Assembly (NCBI RefSeq): GCF_003324165.1
Contig: NW_025407850.1
Location: 372,001 to 436,000 of the forward strand
Direction of reading: 5' to 3'
DNA: 64,000 nt
DNA from: Naegleria lovaniensis
Lineage: Eukaryota > Heterolobosea > Eutetramitea > Acrasida > Naegleriidae
Shown here: in pieces, positions 32,412 to 44,800 of the stretch
Position numbering within the stretch: the first letter of the stretch is position 1
Layout of the letters: each line of letters begins with the position of its first letter
Translations under genes and position numbers: made by a program
The notes under the pieces: generated by a model
What the model was told of the DNA's origin: nothing
What the model saw: the letters and a program-made list of their open reading frames with translations, nothing else
Database searches by the model: none

Positions 32412-33593
32412 ATGAATTCCCATCTTCAACAATCAGCCAACACTCGAGTCGTATGGGATAGCCGCACTCATGAAATTTGTCCACTACAACAATTACCCTC
32501 TCCTGAATCTGTTGAATCTCCTACACAACGAAGAACAGTATTAGAAAACACAATGCTTTCATCTCAAGAGTGGTGTCAAGGGCTCCATCTTTTGCGTCAT
32601 TCGCACAGCATGCAAATGAACACTGTTGGAGGCAGTGCAACTTGCAACGATGACAACATGCACCAACACCATCATGGTTTCTATCAATGGGAGGTTGTCA
32701 ATGTCGTGAGCGAGGGAATACATGCACGGTATCAAGGACGAGGGGCGCATGCACCTTTTGATACGCAAATACCACTTGGAGAATTGACTCCAGAGGCTTT
32801 AAACCCCATCGAAATGCAAAACGTATTGAATAATTACTACAACCACCCTACCAACACATCGTTTCCTTCTTCTTCTTCTGAAGTAGTACAGAATACGACA
32901 TGCCACATGTTGCAAGCATCAACCTCCCCATGCGCATGGCTTCAACATGCTTCACTTCTAGAACTCATTAGAAAGGATCCTTCTCAACATGTGAAGGATT
33001 TAGAACATACACATCTCTCACGACTGTTAACATATATTCACAACATGGGCGAAACCTTCTCATCGATGAAATTTGATATCTTCTCAGCTCCCAACGCCCA
33101 ACATAAAGAGAGAATTGACAAAGCACAAAGTGCAGTCTATGTCATGTCAGGAAAGTTATATTTTCCGAAGAAGGAATTTATTCGTTTGAGTTTAAAAGCC
33201 ATGATGGATGCTCTCTCCCAACACATCAAAGATTTATCGAGAAGAAATTCGATATGGATTTTGGTGAACCATCAATTTTACTACACCACCTGCGATGCCA
33301 AGAGAGTGAATTTTCCGAATTGCGATAACATTTTACAATTGAATACAGACCAAACGGTGTCTTTAAGGAGAGAAGATACGCTAAATGGGTTTTCTAACAA
33401 GGCAGTGTCTCCTACTAGTGCTGTATTTCGATTCAAACGTTCCTTATTTGAGAAATATCATCCCAATACAGATCTTCCCACTCATACTTTGGAAAAAACA
33501 ACATTGATTTGTAAGAGAATAGCAAAACCAACTTCAAACCCAAATAAGAAAGGAAAAGAACATGATATTTGGTTGAGGGTGGACAAGGAATGA
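32412..33593 (+). CDS. Orphan family protein A (paralogue of 35362-36234)
   Basis: 393 residues from the first in-frame ATG (32412), which follows an A run; the frame is open further upstream without an ATG. The first ~175 residues are polar, with His/Gln/Met-rich stretches and no domain. The C-terminal ~215 residues form a block shared with the protein encoded at 35362-36234: HTHLSRLLTYI, FDIFSAPNA, KAQSAVYVMSG, FIRLSLKAMMDA, QFYYTTCDAK, NFPNCDN and KYHPNTDLP. Both proteins end soon after a Lys-rich C-terminus. No catalytic motif, signal or membrane helix is visible, and I do not recognise the family. The two copies flank a BTB gene on the opposite strand, suggesting local duplication. Confidence 0.75.
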   Translation: MNSHLQQSANTRVVWDSRTHEICPLQQLPSPESVESPTQRRTVLENTMLSSQEWCQGLHLLRHSHSMQMNTVGGSATCNDDNMHQHHHGFYQWEVVNVVSEGIHARYQGRGAHAPFDTQIPLGELTPEALNPIEMQNVLNNYYNHPTNTSFPSSSSEVVQNTTCHMLQASTSPCAWLQHASLLELIRKDPSQHVKDLEHTHLSRLLTYIHNMGETFSSMKFDIFSAPNAQHKERIDKAQSAVYVMSGKLYFPKKEFIRLSLKAMMDALSQHIKDLSRRNSIWILVNHQFYYTTCDAKRVNFPNCDNILQLNTDQTVSLRREDTLNGFSNKAVSPTSAVFRFKRSLFEKYHPNTDLPTHTLEKTTLICKRIAKPTSNPNKKGKEHDIWLRVDKE

Positions 33594-33723
33594 TTCCAAT
33601 TTTGATACTAATTCCATGATCACGATATGAACAACATCCAAGATAGTCAACGAACTGAAAAATCGAGAAATATCCAACTAATTGCAACCCTTTTCAAATT
33701 TATTGAACCCGTCAATGAACAAT

Positions 33724-34932
33724 TTAATGCTTGTACTCCAGTATAGCCCAAACTTGAAAATGTACATACTTCTTATCATGCTCGAAAAGAACATGGTCTC
33801 TCTTCTTACCATCATACAGCTCACGTGTGAAAATATTCTTACCGCTGTCAAAGGAACAGTGAATGGTACATTTTACCTTATTACTACACTGTGTGAAATC
33901 GTTGGCAAAATCAGCTCTAAACTTGCCAGATTTCTTGTCATAAGAAACCTTGACCGATAGTCCATCTCCAAATAATTTCAAAGTTTCTGAAGTCTTGGTA
34001 TCTGCATCTGTAGTTAGAAATTGAGAAGCTTTGAAAGAGTGATCAACTTGATGGATCGACTTGGAATCCAAATGATTATTCCAATCAATTTCTAATAACT
34101 CGAGTATTTCTGAATTATTCAACATTTCTTGATAACCGTTTGTAAAGATATGTTGAGAATCCTTCTTGACAACCTCAATAGAGGTTTCGAATGGTTTCAA
34201 CATTTCCTTTGTGAGTTTCTTGGCTTTTTTGTTACCGTCTTTCAATTTATTTCTCAAAATGAAAAGCTTGCAATCAAGGGCTATATCAGATTGAAGAATT
34301 TCATTGACCAATTTAATTGATCTTCCCGAAGAATACAATTCAACCATTGTGTTAAACAGTTCCTTGTCATTCAACTTGGATCCAGTTTCAATTTTGAGTT
34401 CCATTTTTGTTTGTGTTGGTAAATTACTTTCCAGTAATTTCCTCAATTCTTCCAATTCGAAATATTGAACGAGTTGGAAAACAACTTTCATTCTTTCAAA
34501 TTCATGTGCAGAATACACTTGTTCACCGTACAAATATTTGAATATAATGTCAATATCACCATCTTGCAAATCTTCTTTTTTGACAGGAAAGCCATCTGTC
34601 AAATCAACAACAATACAATCCATTTCCTTATTGCATGATTCCATCTTGTTTAGAATTAATGGACTTCTTCTTGCAATAAAATCATGAAGATTAAAATCCC
34701 TAATAGGAGTCTTAACAATAACATTCGGAGACACCACAACCTTTGGTTTCTTTCTATCTTGTTCTGGAATTTCATCGGATAATGGATTGGCATGATAAAA
34801 ATTCTCTCGAATAAATTTCAACAATTGATTGGATGAATCAGTGGAAGAAAAATCTTCTTCATCATCCATTTCATCATCCATATCTTCTTCTTCGTAAGAT
34901 GACCATTCTTCTTTACGGCTGCGCTTTGACAT
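33724..34932 (-). CDS. BTB/POZ-domain protein
   Basis: Intronless, 402 residues, ATG preceded by a run of A. The N-terminus is acidic (EEEDMDDEMDDEED). A BTB-like core lies at about 80-180 and ends with DIIFKYLYGEQVYSAHEFERMKVVFQLVQYFELEELRKLLESNLP-type spacing, the usual last helices of the fold. A BACK-like helical stretch follows to ~260, and the C-terminal 120 residues are beta-rich (GLSVKVSYDKKSGKFRADF). BTB proteins often recruit cullin-3; no kelch or MATH repeats are clear here. Its 3' end is 130 bases from paralogue A and convergent. Confidence 0.75.
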   Translation of the reverse strand: MSKRSRKEEWSSYEEEDMDDEMDDEEDFSSTDSSNQLLKFIRENFYHANPLSDEIPEQDRKKPKVVVSPNVIVKTPIRDFNLHDFIARRSPLILNKMESCNKEMDCIVVDLTDGFPVKKEDLQDGDIDIIFKYLYGEQVYSAHEFERMKVVFQLVQYFELEELRKLLESNLPTQTKMELKIETGSKLNDKELFNTMVELYSSGRSIKLVNEILQSDIALDCKLFILRNKLKDGNKKAKKLTKEMLKPFETSIEVVKKDSQHIFTNGYQEMLNNSEILELLEIDWNNHLDSKSIHQVDHSFKASQFLTTDADTKTSETLKLFGDGLSVKVSYDKKSGKFRADFANDFTQCSNKVKCTIHCSFDSGKNIFTRELYDGKKRDHVLFEHDKKYVHFQVWAILEYKH

Positions 34933-35361
34933 TTTTTTTGATCTAAAATTTTGTACTGGAAGTTTTTGCTTAAAGCCGTTGTTAAACGAGAAAAGGCGGT
35001 TCCTTCGAAATGCAAGTTCAATGAGAGTCCACTCGAGTTTACAACACAGTAATTAAGTGACCTATCTTACAAGTGTTCAAGTACCGAAATTATTCTCCCT
35101 TCTGGTTGTTTCTAATGAATGGGTTGTTTCACTATTGAAACCGTTTTGGAATTGTCTTTCACACCTTATAAATACAGCATTGCATTGCATCTTTATATCC
35201 ATTGGTTTTTTTCTTCTTATTTCTTGTGATTTCTAAAGTTATGGTTGAGACGTTAATTTGAATTTGAAAAGCAATGGGAATTCCTTAATTCAAAAAAAAT
35301 CAATTACCAAAACCTTAAAAATGTTGCTCTCGAATTCAGAAAGAGTGGAAAAAACGATTTC
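34933..35361. other. Divergent intergenic region, nothing recognised
   Basis: About 430 bases between the BTB start and the start of paralogue B. AT-rich, A run near 35290. No gene or RNA seen. Confidence 0.4.
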
Positions 35362-36234
35362 ATGAGCACTTCGAAAACATCCTCTCCTCCGTCCTCACCA
35401 ATTTTCCCTCCCAGTATTCCTTCCAGCGAAATACTTTCATCTCCATTGAGCTCACCCTCCGACTCGTTTCTTCAAAATGTTATAGGTGAACAAGTAAATC
35501 TACCAGAGCTACCATGGGATGGACATTCCACCCTGGCATCTTCCAGCACAGACACCATTCAGAGTCATATAAATCCGAATGTGCCTGCCTGGCTTCAAAA
35601 TACATACATGTTAACAAAAATCAATGAAAACCCATCTGCCTTTGTCAAGAAACGAAAACATACTCACTTCTCTCGACTCAACACCTTTCTACGAAATAAG
35701 GACTTGAAATTCTCTTTTATTGATTTTGATCTATTTAGTGCACCTAACGATCCTTTGAGCGAACGACTTGAGAAGGCTCAACAAGCTGTCTATGTCGTGT
35801 CTGTGCATTTCACATTCCCACAACTCCATGAGTTTGTTCGATTCAGTTTGAAGGCTATTATGGATGCTGTTCCATCGTTGCAACATCTTCCACGTGCAAA
35901 ATCAGTATGGGTGAAAATGAAGAATCAATTCTACTATACCTGTGATGCCAAAGAGGATCACTTTCCAAAATGTGATAATTTAATTGAATTGAACTCAGAT
36001 GACACGGTTTCAAGCAAAAAATTGGAAAATTTGAATGGTTTGAATGCAGTTTCTCCATTAGGAGCAGTATTAGAGTTTTCATTGGAGAAATTTCATTATT
36101 ATCATCCCAACACACCTTTAAACAAGGATATCTGTTTTCAGTCAAGGATGGAACTTGTCTGTGAGAGAAAGAAAAAATCGAACTCCAACAAAAAAGTAGA
36201 TGTTTGGAGTGAACGAGTTGCGTTTTCCTTTTAG
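35362..36234 (+). CDS. Orphan family protein B (paralogue of 32412-33593)
   Basis: Intronless, 290 residues. The N-terminal ~75 residues are Ser/Pro-rich and differ from paralogue A. The remainder lines up with it block by block: AWLQN, HTHFSRLNTFL, FDLFSAPND, KAQQAVYVVS, FVRFSLKAIMDA, QFYYTCDAK, HFPKCDN, NSDDTVS, LNGLNAVSP, YYHPNTPL. The aligned part is nearly the whole ordered region, so the block is probably one domain of ~210 residues. Conserved Cys, His, Asp and aromatic residues could form a binding surface, but no known active-site motif is present. No signal or membrane segment. Confidence 0.75.
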   Translation: MSTSKTSSPPSSPIFPPSIPSSEILSSPLSSPSDSFLQNVIGEQVNLPELPWDGHSTLASSSTDTIQSHINPNVPAWLQNTYMLTKINENPSAFVKKRKHTHFSRLNTFLRNKDLKFSFIDFDLFSAPNDPLSERLEKAQQAVYVVSVHFTFPQLHEFVRFSLKAIMDAVPSLQHLPRAKSVWVKMKNQFYYTCDAKEDHFPKCDNLIELNSDDTVSSKKLENLNGLNAVSPLGAVLEFSLEKFHYYHPNTPLNKDICFQSRMELVCERKKKSNSNKKVDVWSERVAFSF

Positions 36235-36720
36235 TCAGCAGAATGGATTTCATTCAACGAATAAACATGTTGTTTCAAAATGTAAGTTACAAGGAATAAT
36301 ACTTCACCATTCTTGAGAAAAAAGGAAAGATTGATGAAGCTCGAAAATTTAATGACAAAAGCTGAAAGGTATCATGATCTCCCTTTTAGTTTCATGTAGA
36401 AGACTTCTTGTAACATCGATTTGACACTGTTGAAACTGAATGTAGTGTAGGAATTGTGTTGACAGCTTAAGAAAGGAATACTTGAGACTGGCTTTGTGAC
36501 AGATGAAAGATGAGCGGATTGATGAGCAAGGAAGAATTTAATGCAGACATTGCTGAAAACATGCTGTTGTGTGTTGATATTGTAGAAAGAGTTTGATTAA
36601 GAAAAATTTGTGAATGTGTAAAATTTCCATAACTTCAAAATTAACAGCTCATTTGCAATGCATTTCCTTCATTGTGAAATGTCAATTTTTTCCATTCAAC
36701 ATTCAATGTTCAAATACATT
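36235..36720. other. Convergent intergenic region, nothing recognised
   Basis: About 485 bases between two converging genes, unusually long for a tail-to-tail gap here (others are 18-135). AT-rich; no open frame with domain content and no RNA fold recognised. It may hold long 3' untranslated regions. Confidence 0.4.
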
Positions 36721-38514
36721 TTACAATCCAGGTAGACTAGAAGATGAGGAACCAAAACCCAAGCCAGGAAGTGAAGATGAGGTGGTGGAGCCAAGACCTG
36801 GCAACATTCCTGACATGAATAAATCTGCATGATCGCTAACATGAGCTTCTTCTTTGTGAGCATGCTGTTGTATTTTTTGCTGAGTACCCAAGTTTTGAAG
36901 TAATTGCTGAGCATCAGCAGGAAGCTCATGGACGTTATACTTGTCATCCATTCGGTCTCCAGGTCTATTCCTGACCCAAAATTTTGTGGAATAGTCATTA
37001 CTGCCAGAACACAAGACATGTCCAAAAGGATGCCATGCCAAATCCCATACTGCATTAGCGTGCGCATCCTTAATTTTTGCTTGAGGCGATTTGTTACCAA
37101 CAACCCAGAACATAATATTTCCATCATACGATCCGCTGCTAAATAAATTTTCATGATATGGGTGCCAGGCTAGACATGTCACTTCTCTGTTGTGCCCCTT
37201 AAATGTTTGAAATTCTTTCAAATATCTGATATCATACAATTTGATAAGTTGATCTTTTGAGCAACTTAGAACCCAGTTTCCGTTCATATTCCATTTGATG
37301 TTAAAAATTGTATTTTTGTGACCATAGAGTGTGGCAACGTTTTTTCCTGAGCGCGCATCCCATAGTTTCACCAAATAATCTTTAGCTCCGCTCGCTATTA
37401 AACTGTTTCTTGGATGCCAATCACAACATCTTACATCACTACTGTGTCCACTTAGCGTTTTTTCGACAGTTGCTCTTTCAAAATCCCAGACCTTTACAGT
37501 ACCATCATCTGAACAACTACAAAATTTAGAATCTGAAGGAGCAAATCCCAAGTCTCTGATACATTCCTCATGACCTTTGATGGTTTTCACTCCGTTCATG
37601 TTTGGTTGCCAGTATTTTATCACTCCAGTATTGTCAGCACTTGCCATGAAAGTATCATTGTGATTCCAAACCATGGCTCGGATGGCAACATCATGAGCTT
37701 GCTGAATTGTTTCAAAGTTAAAAGCCATACCATTCCATAATGTAAACTCTCCCGTAGATGCTCCTGTTAATAATCTTCTACCATCCGGTGTCCAACACAC
37801 GACATGAATTGGACATTTCATCTTGTTTATACTGGCATGTTCGAACTTGGTAGCAATACATGTTGTTGGATTTTGTTTAATTGCCGAAGGGGGAAGTAAA
37901 TTAATTTCATAAGCAGGATTTGGAGGAATGTATTGAAAATCGCGTTTAGATCTTTCGTAAAGTCTCGTTCTCGTCAATTGAATAACAGTTGGATTGTAAT
38001 CGATAAATTGTCTATCAATAGCTTTTCTCATACGTTTACCATCAAATACCATCTTACTTTGAGGTTGTTGTATAAAGTTTGGCATGATCGGACCTTCCTC
38101 AGTATTATTTCCTTGTCCCACAGGAAAGGATGCCATTTGTTGTTGTTGTTGATTTTGATGATGATGGTGATAATTTTTATCTCCCAGAGAAGGATTTTGA
38201 GCCAAAGCTGCAGCAATACCTCCTTGAGGCTGTTGTGGCTGAGTGGAGCCATCTTGCTGTTGCCTCGGAATCCGTGGTCCTCTTCCCATCATTCCTGAAT
38301 TTCTGTTCTGATTATTTGGATTGTGTTGTTGTTGTTGATAGGGATGGTGAGGGTTGTTGTTCCTTGGATTCATTGGAGCATGAAGTTGCTTGCCCGTGTG
38401 TTGTGTTGTTGGAGGATTCATTTTTTTGGTGTTGTTTTCTGGAAGGACCACTGTGCTGTGTGAAGGTTTGTGCTTCGATATTGAACACAGCGGGCTGACT
38501 GAAATCATCATCAT
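36721..38514 (-). CDS. WDR33: WDR33/Pfs2 polyadenylation factor (WD40)
   Basis: Intronless, 597 residues. A Gln/Asn/Pro-rich N-terminus (1-155) leads to the family signature before the propeller (KRMRKAIDRQFIDYNPTV, RDFQYIPPNPAYEINLLPP). Seven WD repeats follow at about 235-530 (for example SGHSSDVRCCDWHP, SGAKDYLVKLWDARSG, SGSNDYSTKFWVRNRPGD). This matches human WDR33, yeast Pfs2 and plant FY, the CPSF/CPF subunit that with CPSF30 recognises the polyadenylation signal. Human WDR33 has a long collagen-like tail; here the C-terminus is only a short Gly/Leu/Ser-rich repeat (PGLG-type), closer to Pfs2. An ATG at the exon start gives a Met-rich N-terminus; an internal Met at 32 is an alternative start. 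Confidence 0.95.
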   Translation of the reverse strand: MMMISVSPLCSISKHKPSHSTVVLPENNTKKMNPPTTQHTGKQLHAPMNPRNNNPHHPYQQQQHNPNNQNRNSGMMGRGPRIPRQQQDGSTQPQQPQGGIAAALAQNPSLGDKNYHHHHQNQQQQQMASFPVGQGNNTEEGPIMPNFIQQPQSKMVFDGKRMRKAIDRQFIDYNPTVIQLTRTRLYERSKRDFQYIPPNPAYEINLLPPSAIKQNPTTCIATKFEHASINKMKCPIHVVCWTPDGRRLLTGASTGEFTLWNGMAFNFETIQQAHDVAIRAMVWNHNDTFMASADNTGVIKYWQPNMNGVKTIKGHEECIRDLGFAPSDSKFCSCSDDGTVKVWDFERATVEKTLSGHSSDVRCCDWHPRNSLIASGAKDYLVKLWDARSGKNVATLYGHKNTIFNIKWNMNGNWVLSCSKDQLIKLYDIRYLKEFQTFKGHNREVTCLAWHPYHENLFSSGSYDGNIMFWVVGNKSPQAKIKDAHANAVWDLAWHPFGHVLCSGSNDYSTKFWVRNRPGDRMDDKYNVHELPADAQQLLQNLGTQQKIQQHAHKEEAHVSDHADLFMSGMLPGLGSTTSSSLPGLGFGSSSSSLPGL

Positions 38515-38859
38515 GTATATTTACCATTCTCCACATGGTTATCAATTGGGTGAGATGGAATAAATATCAACCATTAAAAACGCCCAAGACCTTGTCTTTG
38601 TAGCGTACCTCTCATTGCACAAAAACCCATCAGTGCATTGTGAATCGTATTACAGACCCGTGGCATGACAGTCTTCCCCATTGTATTTATATAAATTTTC
38701 TTCCTTTCATCCATACCGTATCAAACAACAACAACAGTTGTATTGCTCCCTCATTATTTGCTGCAAATCAAATTCTGAATCATCATCATCCGCAAGCGTT
38801 TGCACCCTACACAACCCATCATCAACCACTCACACACGCCAAAATATATTCCTCAAAAA
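38515..38859. other. Divergent promoter region between WDR33 and DOCK genes
   Basis: About 345 bases. The plus side becomes A/C-rich towards the DOCK start and ends in an A run. Short frames here (38640-38993) are shadows. Nothing else recognised. Confidence 0.4.
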
Positions 38860-41800
38860 ATGATCAAAAACAACAACAGCCTCCATCGAATGTCATCATC
38901 ATCACCAATTCCTGCCAATGCCCTCTCTACGGCATCTCCTCCATCGGATATCATTACAGGAGTAGGTCCATTCTCTTCAACAAATATGAATAGCAGCACT
39001 ACATCACCGAGTGCATTGATAAATGGTGGAGATGAACCAGAGGATAGAAAATTAAAAAGACTATCCTATGTGATGACAGATGACAACCAAACAACATCTC
39101 AAATGGAGGATTATGATGTAGACCCATTACAAACAATGGAACAAAATATCACTAGTTTACACACAATTATTGACAAATTATCAATGCTTTTCAAACCTCT
39201 TCAATCATCATCATCACCCAATGACCACATCATGATGGGTTCAAGTAGTAATAACCTTCTCATGTTATCATCCTCTTCAGCGCATAATTCATTTTATGGC
39301 TCCAATACAAGTTCACTTTCTATTATCAAAGTTGAGCCACAATTTGGATTACTTCAATCACGCACCCAAGTCACTATTTATTTCAATTCACCAATTTTCA
39401 ATACTTCTTCAAATCCAACCAAACCAGAAGAACGATTTAAAATTGTGTTTGGAAAACAACTCATTGAACCAACCATTAATCTTTCACAACCACAAACACT
39501 TTCATTTTTCACACCTCCACCGCCTCCTCTTACCAAAGATTCTTCTTCGACAACAAGTACTTCTATTGCGAATAACAGTCATGAAATTAAGGTCTTGGAC
39601 TTGTTTCATTGTCAATTCATTACTTCGAATCCCACACTTTTGTTTACGTTTCTGACTGATCCAAAAGAGGAAGTACTTACAGATTTGGAAAAGGTAAAAG
39701 CACTGTACAATGAAAAAGGAGTGTCGTGGTTGAGCGAGAAGTGCTATCCAAAAGGTCAAACAGTGGTACATGTTGCTTTCAAACTTGCTCAATTTGAAGT
39801 TGTGAAATATTTGGTCACTCAATCCGATCAATTTGATTGTCTCGATCAAAAAGATGATCATGGACAAACACCTCTCGATGTAGCCATGGCTGCTAAAAAT
39901 TATTACTTTATGACACAAATTGTGGAATGGTTGAAAACCATTGTGAAACAAAAAATTCAAATTCAACAAATGCAATACACCACGACATCATCGAATCAAG
40001 CTGTCAACATGATGAACGAACCTCATTCACCACAATCACTTGCAACCAGTTCCACTCCAACCAAAAGAATTGTTTCTCCCTTAGCATTAACCAATCATCA
40101 CTCTGAAACATCCAACATGAATATTCATGAACACGTTTCAACTCCAATCAATGCCATCGAACCACCAATGACTCCTTCCCGAGCGTCACGAGCAGGTGGT
40201 GGTGGTGGTGGTGGATTTGATGGACCAACCTCGAGCAGTTCAGTACCCTCTTGCTCTCCACTCTCATCGAGAATGAGTAGTAACAGTGAAATGAGTGATG
40301 ATACCAATGTCAATGCTAATACTACTACTACTACTACTAATGGAACTTTAATGAAACACCGTAGTGGTCACAGAAGATTGTTTACATCGTCAGCCATGCC
40401 ACTCGTTACCAAACCCAATCAATCCCCTGCAGTTGTGTCGACGAGTGCAGCAGATCAAGACGAGACGAGTACCGATGAAGAATCAGATGCAGTCTTCACG
40501 GCAGGTACTCCCATTCGATCCATAGCCACTCTCGAAGAAAGAGAAGAGGAAGCCATTGCCAATCTCATTGTGAAATATCGATTAGATCAATATAGTGAAA
40601 TTTATACAAACATGTTGAATCGAGGGGATGCACTACTTCAGAAAATAACAAAAAAGTTGGAAATGAAAGACGATTATATGGAACATACGACAACAAAAAA
40701 GAGAAAAGAAACCATGCTTGTCCCGTTAACGAGAGAACGATCATTCTTGGAAGAGGTACAATTAGAGAGAAGAGCCAATCCTTTCAAACCAAGTATTTAC
40801 TATGATGAAGAAGTGGATGATGGTTACACAGAAAGTACCTTGTTATTGTCTCAATTTTTTGAAGATAGTGCTAAAAATCTTCCGTTCCATGTCTTGAGTA
40901 CGATTCAAACCATGTCCTCCGATTTTATTATTGTCACATTTAAAACACTACTCGATCACAAACCAAAAGAATTGGTATTCAATGTCGATGATTTGAAATC
41001 CATTACGTATGAAATGGATGTCAGTGATCGAATTCGAAAGAAGATTGAGAAAAAGCCAACAAGTGCAATCACTCCTTCCGATGAAATTGATGTTTCTCTA
41101 GTGATTCCAGAGAAACAGAAACTATTACCCATGGATGGTTTACAAGAGCCAGAATTTTTATTGGCAACCTTTGAAGAGGTCTTTCCGTGTGAAGATCAAC
41201 AAAAAGTTACGAAAAGCAACGACGATACCAAACTTCTCTATTCTGATTTTGAATGGGAATCTTCACACATTGATCCTACTTCTCAATACTTGTTTGAATT
41301 GAAAGGATTTGAATTGGATGTCAACAAAAAGTTCGAAGTTCCACTCGAAGAAGCATACTTTATCACAGTCTCGTTATACACGTACACAGACAAGGCCTAT
41401 AAGAAGATTTCTGAAGATGTTGAATTTAAAATTGAGACTCATCCAAAAGAAGAAGATACCAAAGTGAAGGCCATGTTCTCCGTACAAAAAACAATGGAAT
41501 CCAAAGTGGTTGTTCTCATCAAATTTTATAGAAAATTCAGAGGAGAACTTACTGAAACTTTGAATGACTTGTATACACAAAAAGCAGAAAAAGTCAAACA
41601 AGGCGAGGTCAAAAAGTTTTTAACGAGAAATGAAAAATTTGCAACATTCCCGGGCATTGCAAACACAACTTCTATATTTGCATGGACAGCCATTCACTTG
41701 AATGAATGTCTCAAAAAGACTGAGGTCAATTTAACAGATTGTCTCTACGTGTTACCATTGAAGTGTCGATCAGGAGATGCAACCTTGTTGGATAATTATT

Positions 41801-44800
41801 TAGATGTCTATTCAAGTGTTGATGATCGAGATGCAAAACCACTCATGAAAAAGTCACTCTATGGTAAAATGTCCTTTGTTTTGAAGGAATTACCAAACGT
41901 TCCACCCATTCCTCGTCACTATCATCCAAATTCACACGAGTTGGTGGTCAAATTAGATTCCAAACATTTACGAGTGCAGCACATTCCAAACTTGGAAAAT
42001 AGTTTAATGACCAAACTTTTACCACTCTCCAGTGAAATGATTGTTTATCCTAAAGAATTGAATTTAGTGAGAAAAGACTACAAGAACATTGTGGTTCGGG
42101 TTTCATTCTGCAATGAAAAAGAAAAAAACAAACCATTCCCTGTGTTTTATTCCAAGTTTTCAAGAAATCCAGCGAATCGAGTGACCCATCGACAAACCTC
42201 TGTGTGTGTTGGAAATCGACAACCTGAATTCAGTGAAGAATTCAAATGTATTTTACCATGCACATTGAATGGACAACATGTTTTCTTTTTTGAATTTTTA
42301 AATATTCTCCACAAGGAATCCTTGATTTTGAAGAATCATCGAGAAGATGTTCAACGCATTGGTTATGCCACACTCCGAGTGTTGACCGATCCCAAGTTGA
42401 ATAGTACAGAAACGGTGTTGGATATTTACACTGAACGAAAAGAAGGAAATGTCATCAAGACTGAAAAATTAGAAGGATCGTTCACAGTTCAATTGTACTC
42501 TCGAAGTATTGCCTTCCCGACCGATGAAAATCTTTCCAACTTTTTCCTCTTTTTGGACAATTTTCAGAGAAAGAATACGGCGAAAGGAGCACGAAGAGAA
42601 CGAGACTTTTTCGAAGAACTCACCAATCGTGAGTTGATTACTCTCTTGCCAGGTCTATGTAAGGTTCAACAAATGTCCTTTGCTCCTGTCATTCTCAATC
42701 AACTCTTTCTCTTGTATTTTGATATGAGTGATGAAGAAGTTCAAAATTCCATTTTTTGTACCATTATGGACATGGTGGACAAGTATCGAACTGAACATCG
42801 AACCATTGTTCCTGGATGGATCAAATTCCAATTCACAAGTGTCTTTCCAGAAAGCATGATGACCAAATTACCCATCATTGCCAGTTCTGTCAAGTATATT
42901 TTAGAAAAACCAGAATATGACAGTAAGGTGATTAAGAATGTGGCGTGTTTGTTCTCCATTCTACTCAAAGCCATGGTCGTTCATTTGGATTATGTGAAAA
43001 ACAAGTTACAAGATTCCAACTATGATTTTGATGATCATTTCTATGCAACCATTAATACCATCACGACCAAATCATTTCGAGGACTTTTGAGAAGAAACAT
43101 TCTCACCACTCGTCCCATCACGATCATCAATACGACTGTGATTTATGCTCAATTTTTGAAAATTCTCTTCACCATTATTGACAAACCCTATGTGATGAAA
43201 TTGATTGCTTCTTTTGTTGAATTATTACCTCTCATCATTCCAAACGAAAATGAAATGGATAAGAAGAGTAAGAATACCATACTGGAATGTGTTGCAAATC
43301 TTCAAGTTCTTACTTATAAGGAAGTATTTTCCTATGATAATTATCTTCAATTATTCATTCCAGAATCTGTTGAGAATATTTTGAAACATGACTCCACTTT
43401 GCCCGCTCTCGATGGAACTCATTTCTTATTTAGTTCCTTTGTGGATGTCATTATTAAGAACATTACAAGTCCAATCAAAGAAATTAGAAACAACACGTCT
43501 CTCATCTTTAGGGAATTTCTTGTCAAGCTTTTAGTTCAATCTAAAAGTTCACTCTTTGAAGATGTTCCAGAAATTGATGATCGAATTCATTTAATGACTT
43601 TTGAATTTGTTGACAAGTTTTTAACCATTCTTCAAGATTGGAGAACTGAAGTCGATAAGAGTGTGAATTCAAACAAGATGAAAATGAATGACTGTAAAAA
43701 GAGAAAGATCATGATTCAACAACAATTGGCTGCCAAGAAAGAATCTCAACGATCAGCAAAAGAAAATTCTCTGGCCAACTTTCAAGTCGATACACTCACC
43801 AAGGAAATTCAAATTCTCGAAACGAACTACAAACAATTTGATAGTATGATTAACAAGACGAAAGAAGAATTGAAAAAGGATATGAAAGAGTCATTCAAAG
43901 AGAAGAGACAACTGGTGGCTTGTATTTTTCACATTTTGAAAAATGTCGATCAGAGATATTTACAACGATGGATCAAGGAATCAACCTCTTCCAAAAAGAT
44001 TCAATTTTTACAATTGATGCAACTCATGTTACAATCTTTCGAGTATCAAAGTGAGGAATACTTTAAAGTCTTTTATGAACATTATTATAATACTCAAGTG
44101 AAAGTCAAGGCAAAAGAAGAAAACAAAACCTCCATGTTGTTACCCGATCATTCCATTGTTGTTCATGCGAATAGTCCAAGTAATACTTCGAACAAGTCAT
44201 TGACAGGAATGTCCTCTGCAACAACAACAACAACACCCACATCATCGTCGTCGTCGAACTCTTCAAGTCATCAGCAAGCTACAACAACAACGACTACAAC
44301 AACAACAAGTTCTTCCACTACTCCGACTTCTACTATGAATAGTGCAACTACCACAACTACTACCACAACTACCACAACAAGTACAACCAATTCTTCTACT
44401 ACCAATGAACCTCATGAAATTATTGCAGGTGAAATTGAAGAAATTCCATCACCAAAAACAGCAACTGCCGAACTTGTCAAAGCAGGTACTTCACTTCAAA
44501 AGAAAAAGAACACTCGTGGTGGTGGTGGTGGTGGCGGTGGTGGTCTCTTATCTCGACTTGTACCTGGAGCAGCACGATTTGTGAGTTCTGATCAAAATTT
44601 GAGAGAAGACGTGAAAGAACTTCGTTCCCATCATTCCAAGTCCAAACTTTTAGAATTAACCGACAAGACCAAATCTGTGAAATTAGAAACGAGTTCAATT
44701 TCAAATTATGTGAAGAAGTGTGTCGTGATTGAACAGAATTGGTCGAGAGAAGTTTCCAATTATGTCTTTGAGTTACTCGTATTCTATGTTGAATACATTT

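Noticed and set aside
44342-44584. Plus-strand frame rich in Leu/Gln/Val inside the DOCK gene
   Set aside because: Alternative frame of the Thr/Gly microsatellites; no independent signals.
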